Counted from the first letter of the stretch, positions 48,301 to 60,999 are shown. The stretch is DNA of 64,000 bases from Symbiodinium natans (GCA_905221605.1 CAJNDS010002204.1:402501-466500), one strand, 5' to 3'. The notes: generated from the letters alone by a model not told the origin. Numbers and translations are program-made.

Positions 48301-49440
48301 AGGTTAAGAGGTTTGTTTCTTCATGTCGGCTTGGAGTATGAGGTACGCAAGGCAAGAGACTATCCCATCAAGGATGTCATACTGCCACACTCCGTACATC
48401 GATATGGCTCAAGGCACCACGCCGCAGGATGCCATGAGGTGCACACAACGCTTCTGTGCAACCCGTCAGACACCGCTTACGTCTCCCTAAGTCGCCGCAT
48501 ATCATTCGCATCCCCTCCAAAGACCCCAAGGATCCCAATCCCAACACCAGCAAGTGGCCCTCTAGGGCACCCCCGGGCGCCGCTTGATTGCTACATATTG
48601 CTACATGTCTCATTGTCATGATATTTACATGGCTAAGGATATCTGCACGGACCAAGACCATCAACTAGCCAAGGTGATGGATGGGAACACGCCTTATGAC
48701 GACCTTACGAGAGAGCATCTTGGATCGTACTTTGTAGCACTCATGTGCTGTCGGGCTCCAAGCAGGTCATGTCAATGTGAGCCTTACGGAGTTCTCTTCT
48801 CGATTCGAGCGACTAGCCATGAAAACGTGCCGGAAGCAGTCTGCAAGTGTCTCCAATAACTATCAGCAGAAGTTCACTGAATAGCTGCCGCTGAAGACTC
48901 GAATCCAAAGCATGACAGCCTTGCTAACATTGTGTTGGAGCAGACTGTCAGGCACGTTCAGAAGATGGCAAGATGGGTCGTCATGCTTCGAGGCGTGCTG
49001 CGTGGGATGCTGCGTAGCCTGCTGCAAGTGCTCAAGTCGTTAGAGGCAAGCTGGGTAGGATGTCTGCCTGGAAGGTGATGACGAGCGTGCAGGGTGTGCA
49101 GAGTCAAAGGCGCTGTGAAGCTGCTGTGTGCAGTGCAGTTCATATGCAGCCAACATAGCAAACATTGACAAGCATAGCAGTGCTGCAGGCGCAGGACCTG
49201 CTTCATCCTCAGATTCTGTGTCCGTGGCAAGTCATCAAGTAGCCGCAGCATCCTTGCTCTCAGGGTGCATGAAGTCATCGCAAAGAAGTTCGTGGAGAGC
49301 TTTGATCCAACAAGTCAGGGTCCTAAGTTGTGAGCATTGCTCGTATTGTGCTGAAGCCACAGAACTCCAATCAAACAGGAGCCAATGATGGCAGCCGCCG
49401 CACATGGCGCTGGCCTGAGATGCATCGTACAAGTCGCCTA
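48301..49440 (+). other. Unassigned coding-like segments
   Basis: + strand pieces that look coded are VGLEYEVRKARDYPIKDVIL (about 48,325), DHQLAKVMDGNTPYDDLTRE (about 48,655) and LANIVLEQTVRHVQKMARW with a following Leu/Arg-rich helix (about 48,920-49,065). They may be exons of one gene. No family was recognised. Confidence 0.3.
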
Positions 49441-49469
49441 GCAGGGCTCACGCATTCCTGATCTTGGCA

Positions 49470-50760
49470 GGCAGCAAGGCTTCATAAATGTTCGCCAATA
49501 CAGAGATGCCATATACCGGCTCGCCAAAGAGCCCAAAGGCTCGGTTATTTGTTGCTGGTCGCGAGAATCCTAAAACACAATCAGCTGCTCGAGGCAGGCA
49601 GTCAGCTTGGATCCAGCAAGTCTTGCGCGAGATCGCGAATGACGAGGCTCACGGCATGCTGCTACTTGCACAAGCCTCTACTCTGCAGAAAAACTTTGTG
49701 AGGCATTCCAGCAAGAGCTCCTCGAACATGAAGCCACCTCGGATAGCTTTGCAGCGCCTTCACCCGAGTGGTCCTGGTGGCCTTCCGCCTCACCTTTGGT
49801 TCGCCTTTCATTACAAGTCCGAGGTTCACGGAAAAGATGGATGTTCTCCTGACCAATTATCTCAACGCAGCAAAGGCCCAAGTGGACGTCAGGCAGGTCA
49901 CAGAACAACACCCCTCACCATTCAGTCAGAGACAGAGCTACCCTATGCACTGAAGCTGCAGTCAAAAAACTCTTGCATCATGATTGTTCTGGACGGATGT
50001 TTCAATGATGTGGTGGCAGGGAGAGTGAGCAGAATTTCTGCAAGCACGCGGCCTACAAGCAGCATACGTATCTGCTGGTGCCTGAGCTTTCACTCGTGCA
50101 GACACGTGCAGATTGCGCACTGTGCCTTACACGCTGTCTTGCAAGGCATGTGCATGAGGGATGCAGATCCGCCTGAGGTATGCGCAGGCAATGCTTTGGC
50201 AACTGCGAGGACTGGACAAGCCCCCCACGGGCTCGCTTTGCCAAGTTGGCTTTCCCCTTCTGCCAGGCAAATGCCCGCGTCAACACCAAGCACTACTTGC
50301 ACTGAGTCAGGCATGAAATGGCGTGACATGGCATGAAACATGCCGACGATGCACGAAGACTCGCGTTTTGGAGGCATTGACATCTTGCGGTCTACAACGA
50401 TTTCCCTCTCATGTACGGGGCTGAATGCACCATTCTGCACCCTACCATTGGGCTCGGTATGTCCCATCCAGGTCTCTCGTTTCGACCTAAGTCTCAGTGG
50501 GGCGTGGGCCTCGCCAATTTTGAGCGAGTACTCTCCAACGTGCGCAAGAATATTTCGGCGCAAAGTAGCTGAGGAAGAAGACGCCAAAGATCTTGTTGGC
50601 ATTCTCCTGTCAGTGTGCACGCCTTACTACGTCCACGTTTCTTTATGTCATTTTATGTCGCACCTCATCTTGTTGTGTGTGCGTTCGTGTAGTGTGTCAA
50701 GAAGGTCTCGGCGAAGCGGCAATGACCTCGCGGCCGAGGATGCTGACTCAGTTTGACTTA
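49470..50760 (+). CDS. Hypothetical multi-exon gene
   Basis: + strand coding-like segments are NVRQYRDAIYRLAKEPKGS (about 49,488-49,545, followed by a GT donor), LCEAFQQELLEHEATSDS after a tctgcag acceptor (about 49,690), and FTEKMDVLLTNYLNAAKAQ with VDVRQVTEQ (about 49,820-49,905). Two further pieces are IMIVLDGCFNDVVAGRV (49,980) and AEEEDAKDLVGILL (about 50,570). They lie in different frames, as expected across introns. A 282-codon + frame covers part of this but switches through low-quality sequence. No family match. Confidence 0.4.
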
Positions 50761-53700
50761 AGGATCACCAGGTTCAGGTACGGTATAATTATCCATACAG
50801 TCCATACATGAAGTCGATGCCTTCCCAAGGCTGTCAAAATATGCCGTGTGTTGGAGGGCCTCTTCGGATTTCAGGCCAGCGGCTGCCCGCCACACTTGAC
50901 GTGTCTGCTGCTGCGAGAAATTGCAGGACACTCGTACCCTCGTATCTCCGAGCCTACAAGAGGACCGCTCGCCAAGCACTGAGGCTCAAACGGGTTTTCT
51001 GCAACTGTCCGGCGACTAGAGCAGGGCACTGCACTGGCTCTGGATTGGGCTCTGATGGATCCTGGGGTTCAGGAGCAATTTACAGTTGCGATCTTAGGCT
51101 GAGCCTTGTCAGGTTGTGTTAGGTAAAGATTTAGGGATTTAGGGCAGTTTTGGACATGCAAGAGGTCCTCCCCTCCAGAAGCCGCGGTTGCAGGTGGCAT
51201 CTGACGCTGCTGAATGGGGCGAACGAGTCGGTTGCTCGGCCTTTGGCGGTGCGACATCTCCTCTTCGACTCGTCGATCTCTCCTTCACCCGTTTTAAGAA
51301 TATTTCGGAGTGTCGTGCAAAGGTGTGCCCGGATCCTGTGGAATCGAGCCATCAGATGGCAGCTGGTTAGCATTGGCACTTGGGATCTCAGATGACCCTA
51401 ACGATCTCTCACACGCATTCCAGTACGATGTGAGAGCCTTCAGGGTGGGGGCTCCCCGGCCGCATCATCTATCCGATACAATGCCACTGCCTGGACTGCC
51501 TCGTTCCAGGCCCCCTGTCAGCGTGCTTGATTAAGCACGCGTGGGAACCGTTTCTTTTGCTGACTTTTTGTTTCGTAGCTGGAAACCTTTGATTTCTAGG
51601 CGCCCTCGTCAGTCTGCCATGAGAACGAGGCCAGGTTGATACGGATTTTCCATGTGTGCTGCTTCTCCCAAGACTGCAGCACGGTGCCTGAGGGTGATGT
51701 TGAGGAAGACAAAAACAGCTCTGGACATAGCTGGTGCACTCTCGGGCAAGATGCACAAAAGTCCAATCGTCACATGACAGTTTGAGGTCAGCGCCTGGAT
51801 CCAACCAGAGGTTTCCAGGGGTTCAAGCGTGACAAATTGTGTCCATGCGATGAGCCATGTTCAAACAGGAAAAAAAGGAGTCCAGTGGCAGCTACGCAGT
51901 GAGAGGCTCAGCTGTTTTTCAAATTAGATCGTTTTTCTAGGTGTTGCTTTCCATGAGATCCGTTGGTCCAAGCTTCGAGGCCCGCAGATCTTCAACAAGC
52001 TGCTGGTACAGTTTGCCTCTTTCCTACTGTTCCTTGGGATCATCGCAGCGCGAGCAAGTTTGCAAGCTTCGCTGTCGAGGTTGACCCTGAAAACAAGTTC
52101 CGGGCAGCCGAACAACGGCCATATGTGCTACAGCTGCAAGTGCTGGCGTAGTTGCATTGTATGTCGCTCTGGATAAAGCAAGGATAATAGTAGCGTTGTG
52201 CGCTACTGTCGTGCAAGCCGTAAGCATTGAGCAGACGAGATCTTGTATCGAGGCCAAGCTACTGGCAATCGTGTGCCACGATGGCCAGCTGCTCAGCGTC
52301 CAATGCCGATCAGGTTCTGTGAGTTTCTGTTCTCTTTGTGACTCAGTGAGGCCTTGCCTCGCATGATGAGACAATGCGTCAGTCGGCTTTCGAGGAAAGC
52401 GCAGCATGAGACCATTCCACGGGCTCTGCACGCCACCTGCAGGAAGTCCAGGAGACAGCCTCTGAACTGTGTGCCGTCTACGAAGACTGCCACTCAGAAA
52501 TCAGGTCGCCTGTTCAATATGATGTCTCCGCTATTTTGTTGCATTCGGCCATTGCCGAACTGCCCCGCACGCTTTGTTCCTTTTTGGGAAGCTGTCCAGC
52601 TCGTCCAAGTGCATTGAGGTCACACACAGTGACAGGGCATTTGTCGTTCAGGTGAAAGACCTGGCCGCGGTCCAAGACGATGTCTAAGCAATGCCCGCCC
52701 CCCACCATGGCTCGTGGTCTGAGACCCAACGTGTCCCACAATCATCTCCGCTGGGTTGTGCTGCGAGCCTGTGCACGAGCCTTACAGGGCATCTTATCTC
52801 AGAACAATCTCTGAGCATTCTGAGCATTCTGAGCATTTCTCTGAGCATCTGTGAGGTTGGCTGAAGCACCACGGAATGGGCCCGCGGGTGCCTGGACGTG
52901 AGCGGTTGCGTCGCATCTCCCAGCCGGCAGCCCAGAGAAAAACCGAAACCACTGCAGCAACGCTTGCTGGGGGCGGAGTATACTGTAGAGATCTGTCTGA
53001 GCATACTGTAGCATAGCACAGCGATGAGACATGAGCCGAGGCCGGTGGTGGCTCACTTTCTCTTGAAGGCGTGCCAGGCAAGGCGGCCCAAAGTCCGATT
53101 TTCGGGCTTCGATGCGGCTTCGCCAAGCTTAGCCAAGCTTCTGAGAGCTTCTGTTGTCCAAGGTGCACGACCAACAGTTCATGAGGATTCTGAATGTCGC
53201 CGAGTACATGCTGGAGCAGCTCGAATCCGCAGACTCCGAGGAATCCAAGGGCGTGTACACAGAAACAACATGTTAAGCCTCGGGGCAACGGACAGGGGCT
53301 CTTGCTGTGAAATGCTTTGTTTCTGCACAGGAGGAAGAAGATGAGGTGATGCCTTGGTTGCCAGGTGCCCTCGCGTCGTCTCGTTGAGTCCCGGGCTTCC
53401 TGTTTCTTGTGAGGGCGAGACCAGCATACCGGTACGACTCGGCCTGATGCCCCGGCTCGAACCTTATGTTTGAATATGTTTGTAACAACGTATATGCATA
53501 ACAGCCACCAGCTACCAGGACATCAAACGGAAGTGTTTCCACTACGTCCTGGAACTTTTTGTGCCTGAGCTTCAGACGCCCCGGGTGCAGAGAACGGTGC
53601 GGTGCAGTGCCTTGTTCCCTGCTTAGAGTGCCTTTAGCATGTTCTGTAGTGTTCTAAGGCACCTTGCCAGGGAGAGCTCCTGCGTGCCCGAGGCCTTGCG

Positions 53701-54320
53701 CTCAGGCCATGCAGAAAGAAGGAATACTGAAGTACTTAAATCCAACGAAGAATTGCAAGGAAACGGGAGGCTTCTCTGCATCTCGCTGCTGTCACCCAGG
53801 TCGCACGCGTCCTCGCCAGGAGATGCTCCAGCACTGGCCCGGGCACTCGCGCTCCCTATGCTTCAATACATCCATCTGCATCACGTATCTTCAGCCTATC
53901 AGGTTGGAGCTCCGGACAGCTGCAGAGCTTCTTGCAAAACATCTTCCGTTCCTGTGGACAATGTGACTACACTCCGACAGCATCCCAGTCTGAGGATGAG
54001 CCACAGTTATGCTGAGTTATACTTCTGGCAACAGTTGGTGGCGCAGCTGAACACCACAAATTCAACACTGAGGGCCTTCGGTGTTGCAGTTATGCGGTTG
54101 CTGGCATCAGACACTGTTGGTGGGGTCTGTCCGACTCTCAGAGGGCCACCGCCGTTGTTGGAGTGGGCCCCCCCACCCACGCCGCCCGCCCCACCCGCGC
54201 CACCTTTAGATGAAGTCTTTGTACCTGTGCCATCTCATATTAAATTTCGGAGACTTTAAGTCTTCAAGCTTTAAGGCCTCATCAACTGGAAACGACGCGC
54301 TCATTCACGTTTCCTACTTC
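50761..54320. other. Mostly unassigned; weak coding segments
   Basis: Candidates on the + strand are FAVEVDPENKFRAAEQRPY (about 52,063) and, after an aag acceptor at 53,161, HDQQFMRILNVAEYMLEQLE followed by SADSEESK (to about 53,252). A CTGAGCATT-type tandem repeat is at 52,809-52,850. Longer - strand frames here are shadows. I recognise no gene. Confidence 0.3.
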
Positions 54321-54328
54321 TCTGTTGC

Positions 54329-54691
54329 TTGTCGTGCGGGGAATCGCAAAGCTTGCCTAACATCTTGCGTGTAGCAAGGAAGGTGCAGAACAAGAAAGCA
54401 AGAGAGAGCTGCGTCGGCCGAAAGCAGCAGCCCATGGCATTGTTCCTGCGGCTGTGCAAACCTGAAGCGCATGAACTCTCAAGCCAAGCTCGAGCCAACG
54501 AAGGGCTCCTCGAGGCTCCCATCCGTCCAGCGGGTCGAAGGGATAACGCAGAGACCGAAGGTCCAGGCTTGTCTGTCAGCCTGATTCATCTGATGCTGTC
54601 AAGAAAAAGAGAGGCAGAAGGGAGAATGAACAAGACAGCCATGGGCGAGCCAATGTTGCCTTTCGGGGACTGGGTCGTCACGTCCAGGTAG
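54329..54691 (+). CDS. Hypothetical open frame
   Basis: A 120-codon + frame from an ATG, basic and polar (RKVQNKKARESCVGRKQQ; LIHLMLSRKREAEGR). No motif. Strand agrees with the identified genes, but no splice or homology support exists. Confidence 0.25.
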   Translation: MSCGESQSLPNILRVARKVQNKKARESCVGRKQQPMALFLRLCKPEAHELSSQARANEGLLEAPIRPAGRRDNAETEGPGLSVSLIHLMLSRKREAEGRMNKTAMGEPMLPFGDWVVTSR

Positions 54692-56100
54692 GTGTTTGAG
54701 AAGCTTAGGCGCAGCCACGGAGGATCAACGCCGGGGCCTTGGCTGTTGGATCAACCTTCCGGCAGTGATGCCTATTACATGCGCTTGCAATCGATCTAAT
54801 CAGAGCAACAAAGCATGTGCTGCATCTTGGGCGGCTGGCACTTACAAAGCCCGTTGAAAGATGTTGCAGGCAAATTGGCTATCGACTTCTTGAAGAAGGT
54901 GGGCCTCTCTTGCCAGGAGCTCGCCCCTGCACCATCCGAAAAACGCGATTTCGCGAACCTTCAGCAGTTTGCAGGATGACCCCGGGTTGAAGACGCACTT
55001 CGAGCAGGCTGCGCGAGTGTGACACGCTGTCGTGACTGCAGTGCATCCGGGGTCTCAGTCACCTGCTTGGTCAGGCCAGGGAGAAAGTAAAGCCCTTTCT
55101 CAAAAAGGTGCGGAGCTCTGGTGCCTTAAGTTTCTGCTCGCAACTCCCGCATTCTCAAGGCCACGGACTCCCCAAGAGACGGGGGCCACGGGAGCAAGGC
55201 TCGGGTCTCCTCGGTTGAGAGTTGTAGTGGAGCTTCCGTCGGTCTTTGGTTTAAGACTCCCGTCTTTTCATATGTCAGGTGGCGGGCCAGCCGCGCCCCA
55301 AGTGCGTCCGCTTTCTTTCCCTTGAGCCCACATGACACAACAAATTGGACGGCTTCAGTATTTATGCAACATATGTTGGACCCCTGCCAGCCAAGTGGGA
55401 GACCAGTCATCTTGTACTTATTATGCCAGAATCCCCCACACATACGAACAGATGCTGTACCCACCCCTCCAAAAACCACAAATTATGCCGAGCCCCCCCG
55501 CCGCCCCCCCTCGCCCCCCCCCCCCCCGGCCCCCCCCCCCCCCGCCCCCTGGCGATAGGCAGAGGAGGTGGCGATACATTCTCTACAAATAGCCAGTTAA
55601 ATTCCGTTGAACTGGGCACTTCCTTGAGAATTGAGAGCTGAGAGCTTCCACATGCACGAGATGTGGTGAAGCAACCAAGGACTGTTGGCCTGAAAAGAGA
55701 AGGCCGCTGGTCAATCATGGGCAGAGCCTCCGAAAGTCCTCACTTTGTTCATCGATGCCGAGGTTATTTCGAGGACCAGCAGACCAAGAAGGCCATTGGA
55801 TCCAATGTTCCACCTGGTTTCGTAGGGGCCCCCCTGAATAAAGTCAGATTGGCTGGGCTATTCAGGACACCCCGACTGTTTGGGGGGTGCAGATTGGGAT
55901 CCGCAATTAAGACAAATCGTCCGGGCATCGTAAGAAAATCCCGGCCAGTGTGCCTTTAAAATCAATTGCCGTGCATCGCTGTCCCTTCTGTCCTTGTCTA
56001 AACTCCTCCCTATTAAAAGTAAGAAAATCATAGTAAACCCGTTGGCCGTATGACCAGGGCGAAAACCAGCTTCGACTGCTTGGGGGGGGGGGCACACACT
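54692..56100. repeat. Poly-C tract and unassigned sequence
   Basis: 55,493-55,550 is almost pure C with a few G, T and A. A poly-G run is at 56,082-56,092. - strand frames at 55,126-55,479 and 55,858-56,097 are open, but no domain can be defended. Confidence 0.7.
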
Positions 56101-56205
56101 AAAGCAGGTGGAACATTACTGTGGCGGTGGCAACAGTGCATGTGCAGAAAGCTTGGGCCACGCAGGTGAAACCATCTCCAAGGCCATCATCAAGCCAACC
56201 TGCAC

Positions 56206-56235
56206 CGTCACCGGTGCCGTCACCGGTGCCGTCTC
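56206..56235. repeat. 12-bp tandem repeat
   Basis: Copies of a CACCGGTGCCGT-type unit encoding Pro-Ser-Pro-Val on the + strand. Confidence 0.7.
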
Positions 56236-56307
56236 CTGCGCCAACGCAACCGGACACTAGCCAGGCCGCCAGGGTGGAATTGGAATATGTAAAAGGCAGC
56301 AAAAGAA

Positions 56308-56683
56308 GATGGAAACGGAAAGGTTCTCTGCCTGCCAGGACGACTTGCCCCCGCAACTTCAGGCTTGGATGCCTACGGCACTTATTTTGGCAGCTTCTTC
56401 GGTCGGCATAGAGACGTGTGAAGCACTCTGTGTCAACTGCGAGGCGCTGCAGGGCCGGTGGAAGCGGGAGATTGACAACATGACGGTCCGAGTCAAGGGA
56501 AGCATCGCCTCGTTTGGAAATGGGCAGCAGATGCCGCTCCTTGCGAGGCGAGGTTCCCTCTCCAAGGTTTTTGCTTTTGAAGCACTCTGGTCGCCCACCG
56601 GAGTCCCCCTTGGGCGCAGGCCAGACATGAAAGTGCTGCTGGGCGGCAAGTGGACCGCGACGCATCGGCCTCGGCAAAAATGA
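56308..56683 (+). CDS. Hypothetical open frame
   Basis: A 124-codon + frame with CQDDLPPQLQAWMPTALIL and KREIDNMTVRVKGSIASFG. Composition is ordinary for a protein. The - strand overlaps it with a 250-codon frame that looks like a shadow. Function unknown. Confidence 0.3.
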
Positions 56684-57035
56684 CTCATGACACCAGCACA
56701 AGGTTTCGAACGATGAGGAAGAATCTCCTTTGCACTGGCTCAGGGTCACCAGCCAACAACCACAGAGGTCCGGCAAAGCTTGGGTAGGGAAAACACTTCT
56801 TGTGCATGTTCTCTGGCAAGACTGCGCAATGTCAGTGCTGCGGAGGATCACATGGAGTGGAGAACAGAATGGCCAGGTGCTGAGTGCTGACTGAGCCTAC
56901 ACATCCGAGGCTTGAAGTGTCTGTCTTCGATCTTACTCCGACAGATGTGAGTATCTACATCACCCGTGCATGCCTCACAGGTTATGTTCGCCTTATCAAC
57001 TGGTCCTTCCTAGGTGTCTGGCTTAGAGTGACGTC

Positions 57036-57812
57036 TTGAGTCCTGTGACCACCAAACTTCAACCAGAAGTCAGGGGCAGGCAGGAAACTTGGTCTGCTGA
57101 GCAGGCGCTGGCAGTGGTTTCAAGCTCCACGGCGATGCGTCTTAGCTTGGGTTTGGCCATACTTGGCCAGTCCCTGTCCAGGCCGGACACGGCAGTTTTG
57201 CTCTCAATGTTTCGTTTCAACCTGACCGTCCTTGTCGCAGAACTGAAACGAGTAGACGCATGCGCGAAATTGTCTGCAGCAGGCAGTTTGCCAGTCCTGG
57301 TGTCGTGTCTTCGCGGTGTCAGAGCGTTTGGCATGGGGTTTGATCTGGTGCGATGCTGATCCGTAAGCAGTGGACGGGTGCTGATGTGCACAGCGTGGAT
57401 TTCAACCACCTGTGCCCAAGCAATCCGACAAGGACCTGCGTGTCAGTTGTAAAATGTTTTAGCTTGAAGCACGTATGCTCAACACCAGCTACGCGCAGAT
57501 CAGTGATTTCCTTGCTGTGTATGCAGCTGAAGCAGTGCGCATCTGACAGGCATTCATTCGTTCTGGAGCCAAGTCTTCGACATAGGCTGGGGCAGTTTCA
57601 GGTGTGCTGGGCCACTTGCAGTCTTGCCGCACCGGCAGGCAGCAACAACTTGATCATCGCATCCATGGCCTTCAATGATGAGCCATCCCCAGTGCTTTGT
57701 GCCCGTGACTGAACGAGATATTGAGGAGTAAATGCATGCCGCCTCCAGGCATGCAAGCTGCGCTTGCACTTCAACAGCAGCTCGTCGAGGTCCAGGCCAG
57801 AAAGATCCGTTT
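57036..57812 (+). CDS. Hypothetical coding segments
   Basis: The frame 57,036-57,359 includes TAVLLSMFRFNLTVLVAELK then VDACAKLSAAGSLPVLVSCL, hydrophobic and helical. A helix with LALQQQLVEVQARKIRFQV follows at 57,750-57,815. Both look coded. They are in different frames, so introns would be needed. After 57,830 the sequence becomes T-rich and open frames there are strongly hydrophobic, which may simply reflect base composition. Confidence 0.3.
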
Positions 57813-58555
57813 CCAAGTCATCATTCGAAGCTTAGTATCCAATCTTGGTTTCTTATTCTTATTCTTACCATTTCTGACACTCGCGAGTCGCAATTCCTTA
57901 TATCACTCTTCGTCTTGTTGTCCTTCCTTGGTTTGGTATGTTTCACCCTCTATTTTTGCATCTCACTCATCGACGGTTGGACTCTTGGTCATCTTTGGTT
58001 TTGGGGTGTCTTGAGCTTGGGGTTTGATGTTTTGAGTTCCATCTTGACAGCCGCCTGTTTAACTCATCCTTGAAGACCTTCTAGGAGTTTGCCGTTGATT
58101 CATGGTCCTTTCGATTTCGACGTCTTGTACTCTTCCATGATTGGATTTCTGAAAACAAACTGTATGGTCCTGATGCTAGCTGCTGGATGTCTGGCTGCTT
58201 GCACCTTCGCCCTCCGAATTCGACAAAGCTGCTAGGATTCCATGACGTTTATGTCGCGCGGCTACGGAGACTTCGGTCCAATGGTTATGAACATGCAGCA
58301 CACCACCTCTTTGCTGTCGCAGGCTCCGTCCCGGGCCGACATGTCCTCGGTGGCAGAAGATCCGCGAAGTGACGGCTGTGATCTACTGTGATCTTTGTGC
58401 TTCTGGTGGAACTTCTTCTTGCTCCTGGTGGAACTTTGATCTTAGATCGGCTCCCGGCTCCCGAGCTAAGCCGAGCCTGTTCAGTCTCGGGGAACCAGCG
58501 CATGCTCCATGGCAGCGCGGGGACAGGGCAGCTTCCGAGTTAAGCCCAGGTTTCG

Positions 58556-59100
58556 TTTTTTGTACGAGGCGGCAACCTGCTTGCCAAGTAGTTGCAAACT
58601 CCATGGCGGTGAGAAGCCTTTGGCGGACCAGCAGATTACGCATTGTTTCACAGACTTGACAGCCCGAAATGGGGAGAAGCTCCATGCACAGTTCATGGGT
58701 CTGAACCCAAAAAAGAGCAGCAAACGGTTCACATCCCCGAGCCACGCCTCACCACGCCTCACCCCCGGTGCATTTGCCGAAACTACAAACTGTTGCAAAC
58801 TTGCAAATCTTTAGTCTGGAATGATTGCTCGTGCTGGCTCAGTTTTCAGCTTGACAAGACATGTCTTTCGATTTAGCCAAGCAGTTGATGTGATGGCAAA
58901 CCCCACTGTTGATGATCTTCCCAGCAAACCGAGCAACCGCAATGCGGTAGTTTACCTTCTTTGAGCTCTGAACAGGAATGACAATTGCGGAGCTGCCCGC
59001 CCCTTTGACCAAGGGCAAGCGATGGGCAAAGCATGCTGCGGAGCGAGAGCAGCAGATACAAAGCGAAGCTATGGCCATCAAAGTGCTGCTTCCTTAGTTT
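58556..59100 (+). CDS. Hypothetical coding segments
   Basis: Two segments look real. EKPLADQQITHCFTDLTARN with GEKLHAQFMGLNPKKSSKRF is at about 58,613-58,735. MTIAELPAPLTKGKRWAKHA with AEREQQIQSEAMAIKVLL is at 58,978-59,094 and starts with an ATG. They are polar, helical and in the direction of the known genes. No family was identified. Confidence 0.35.
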
Positions 59101-59781
59101 TTCGGGGATCCGGTGCGAGACAGACTCCAGCAAATGCGATATCAGTGCTCTCGTGATGACTGAGTCCAGGTTGTCGAAGTCGTTGTTGCTTCCAGACTCC
59201 AGACGTCGTCCGACGTCCTAGCAGTATTCGCTTTGACATCCATCGCGGACATGCCATGAATTGTTGAAACCCTTAAAGTCTGGTAAGTCTGAAACCCGGT
59301 GTGTTCATGGCTGGGTTGGGCGTTAGTGCGGAGCAACTTCTCTCCTGCGTTATCAGTGGGATTGCATGGGCCTGCCACAGTAAGCCTTGCTGGCTTCTAG
59401 CGAAGTTGGGGACTTGCGGCCGGCAGATTGAGTTGCCACTCGCGATGTTGTTTTGCGATGGAGTCGGCTGTTTCTCATTGTTCGATTGCTTATGGCCTGT
59501 CTCTCACTGTGCACCCAATCTACTTCGAAAGTGTTTTGGCTCCGTGCATCTGTCTGTGTCCAGAATTCTACTGAACACTGTGTGTCTCTGATGTATGACA
59601 ACTATGATCCAGATTGGCATGGCGCAGCAAGTAGTCGGATTTCCAACTTCTCGTAGAAAGTCCTCAATACTTCAAACTACAGGAACGCCGCCAGGTTATT
59701 TGTCCGATTTTTGTACAGTTTTGGCAAGATTTGGTGCAGTTCCTGAGGAGCTTTGGAAGGCTCGTGGGTTTTCTTAACCTG
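59101..59781. other. No gene recognised
   Basis: Spacer before the CUE-like gene. Short + frames only. Confidence 0.4.
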
Positions 59782-59993
59782 ATGAGTGTGTTGAGTGCAT
59801 TGAGGCTTCTTCCCGATGTGTCTGATGAAGAGATTCAGCGCTGCTTGAAAGAGAACGGGGGCAAGTCAGACCTGGCTTTGCAGCATCTCCTTGATGCCCA
59901 AGAGGCAGATCTCCTGGGAGGCTTGCTTGACGACGAGAGCCCTCCCCCAACACGTTTGCACAGGGAAGCCATGCCACAGGAGCAGCCACAGCG

Positions 59994-60024
<31 letters not shown>

Positions 60025-60893
60025 GAATGCACAGCTGCTTTGCCGGGAGAGCCTGCGACCACAGACGAAGAGGCAAAGCTTGCGCTTGACGAGCCTGCCC
60101 ACCCGCAAACGGAGCAAACCGCGCAGAACGCACAGCCTCCGCCTGCATCCGCGAGGGCCATGAGCCCCCCCGAGGAGACTCCGAGCGCCCCCAAGGTTCC
60201 CAACTGGCTGCCCATGCTCCAGCCAGCGACTCCGGCAGACCTTTCGTCCAAGTGCCTCGGCTTCAGATACTCCCCGGCTGAACTGGCCTTAGGCCCCTGC
60301 CTTTGAGCGTTCGAATGAGGCGGAAGATCCAGTACGATCGGCAAACGGAGCGGCTCAAGGCACAGCCTTGGCTTGTGGAAGGTTTTGCAGCCCTGCCGGG
60401 CTATGCTCGTAGGGTCGTTGGGCTTTGTGTGTGGTGTGAGCGCGTTGTCGGGAAGCATGGCTTGGATTATCGCAGTCTCAGAGTCCTAAAGTACTTCGCA
60501 GACTTGGAAAATGTCAACGAGCAGTTGTTGCCCAGGCAGCCCTCGGCCCAGCGCCGAAGGCTGTCAGCGTCCCTTCAGCCCATGACCTCGATGTCCGAGG
60601 CTCTGGAGACTTGGCTTGTCGCTTTATCTTGGCAAATGTTTGAGCCATGTGAACCTCAATCTGCTCAGCCTCAGTGTCAACCTATCCCTGCACGTCCTGC
60701 TTATCTTGTAGATGACTGTCCAAATTGGGTACGAGACCTGTTCACTGCGTCACGTGCATTCTGTCCCATGAGGCAAGGCACGGGATGGAGGAGGCTGAGG
60801 TTCACGACCGCGTGGGGGAGGCTGACGTTAAGCTGAGAGCCCTGAGACGCTGTAACCGCAGCAACGGCAGCAACGGCAGCAACGGCAGCAAGA
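59782..60893 (+). CDS. CUE/UBA-like domain protein with polyglutamine tract
   Basis: The start ATG at 59,782 leads into a small helical domain, LRLLPDVSDEEIQRCLKEN then GGKSDLALQHLLDA. This fits the CUE/UBA three-helix pattern (L..(F/L)P.vs...I...L..n.g....A...LL), which binds ubiquitin. A Gln run of about 10, coded by CAG repeats (59,992-60,025), and a Pro/Ala-rich acidic linker follow. The first frame stops at 60,306. A second frame from about 60,315 continues with QYDRQTERLKAQPWLVEGFA and YRSLRVLKYFADLENVNEQL. A third piece has GMEEAEVHDRVGEADVKLRA leading to an Asn-Gly-Ser repeat. Introns or frame switches are needed and were not resolved. Domain call is by pattern only. Confidence 0.6.
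60858..60893. repeat. 9-bp tandem repeat (Ser-Asn-Gly coding)
   Basis: Nearly four copies of a GCAGCAACG-type unit. In the + frame of the preceding gene it encodes Ser-Asn-Gly repeats. Confidence 0.8.
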
Positions 60894-60999
60894 GCATTAT
60901 GTTCCATGTAAGTCGCGTAGCCGACTCAATGCATGGATGTGTAACGGGTCATGGCCTAGTTGGCCTAATTGTAAAAAGCAGTTGATAACGGGATGGCTT

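Noticed and set aside
55858-56097. Minus-strand frame with AGFRPGHT, reminiscent of a reverse transcriptase GFRPG block
   Set aside because: No upstream palm motifs, no DD box downstream, and the flanks do not extend the similarity.
57832-58073. Strongly hydrophobic plus-strand frame suggesting a membrane protein
   Set aside because: The DNA there is T-rich, so hydrophobic codons arise in several frames; no start, splice or family support.
59835-60458. 207-codon minus-strand frame with a Cys run
   Set aside because: It is the antisense of the CAG polyglutamine tract and of the better supported CUE-like gene.
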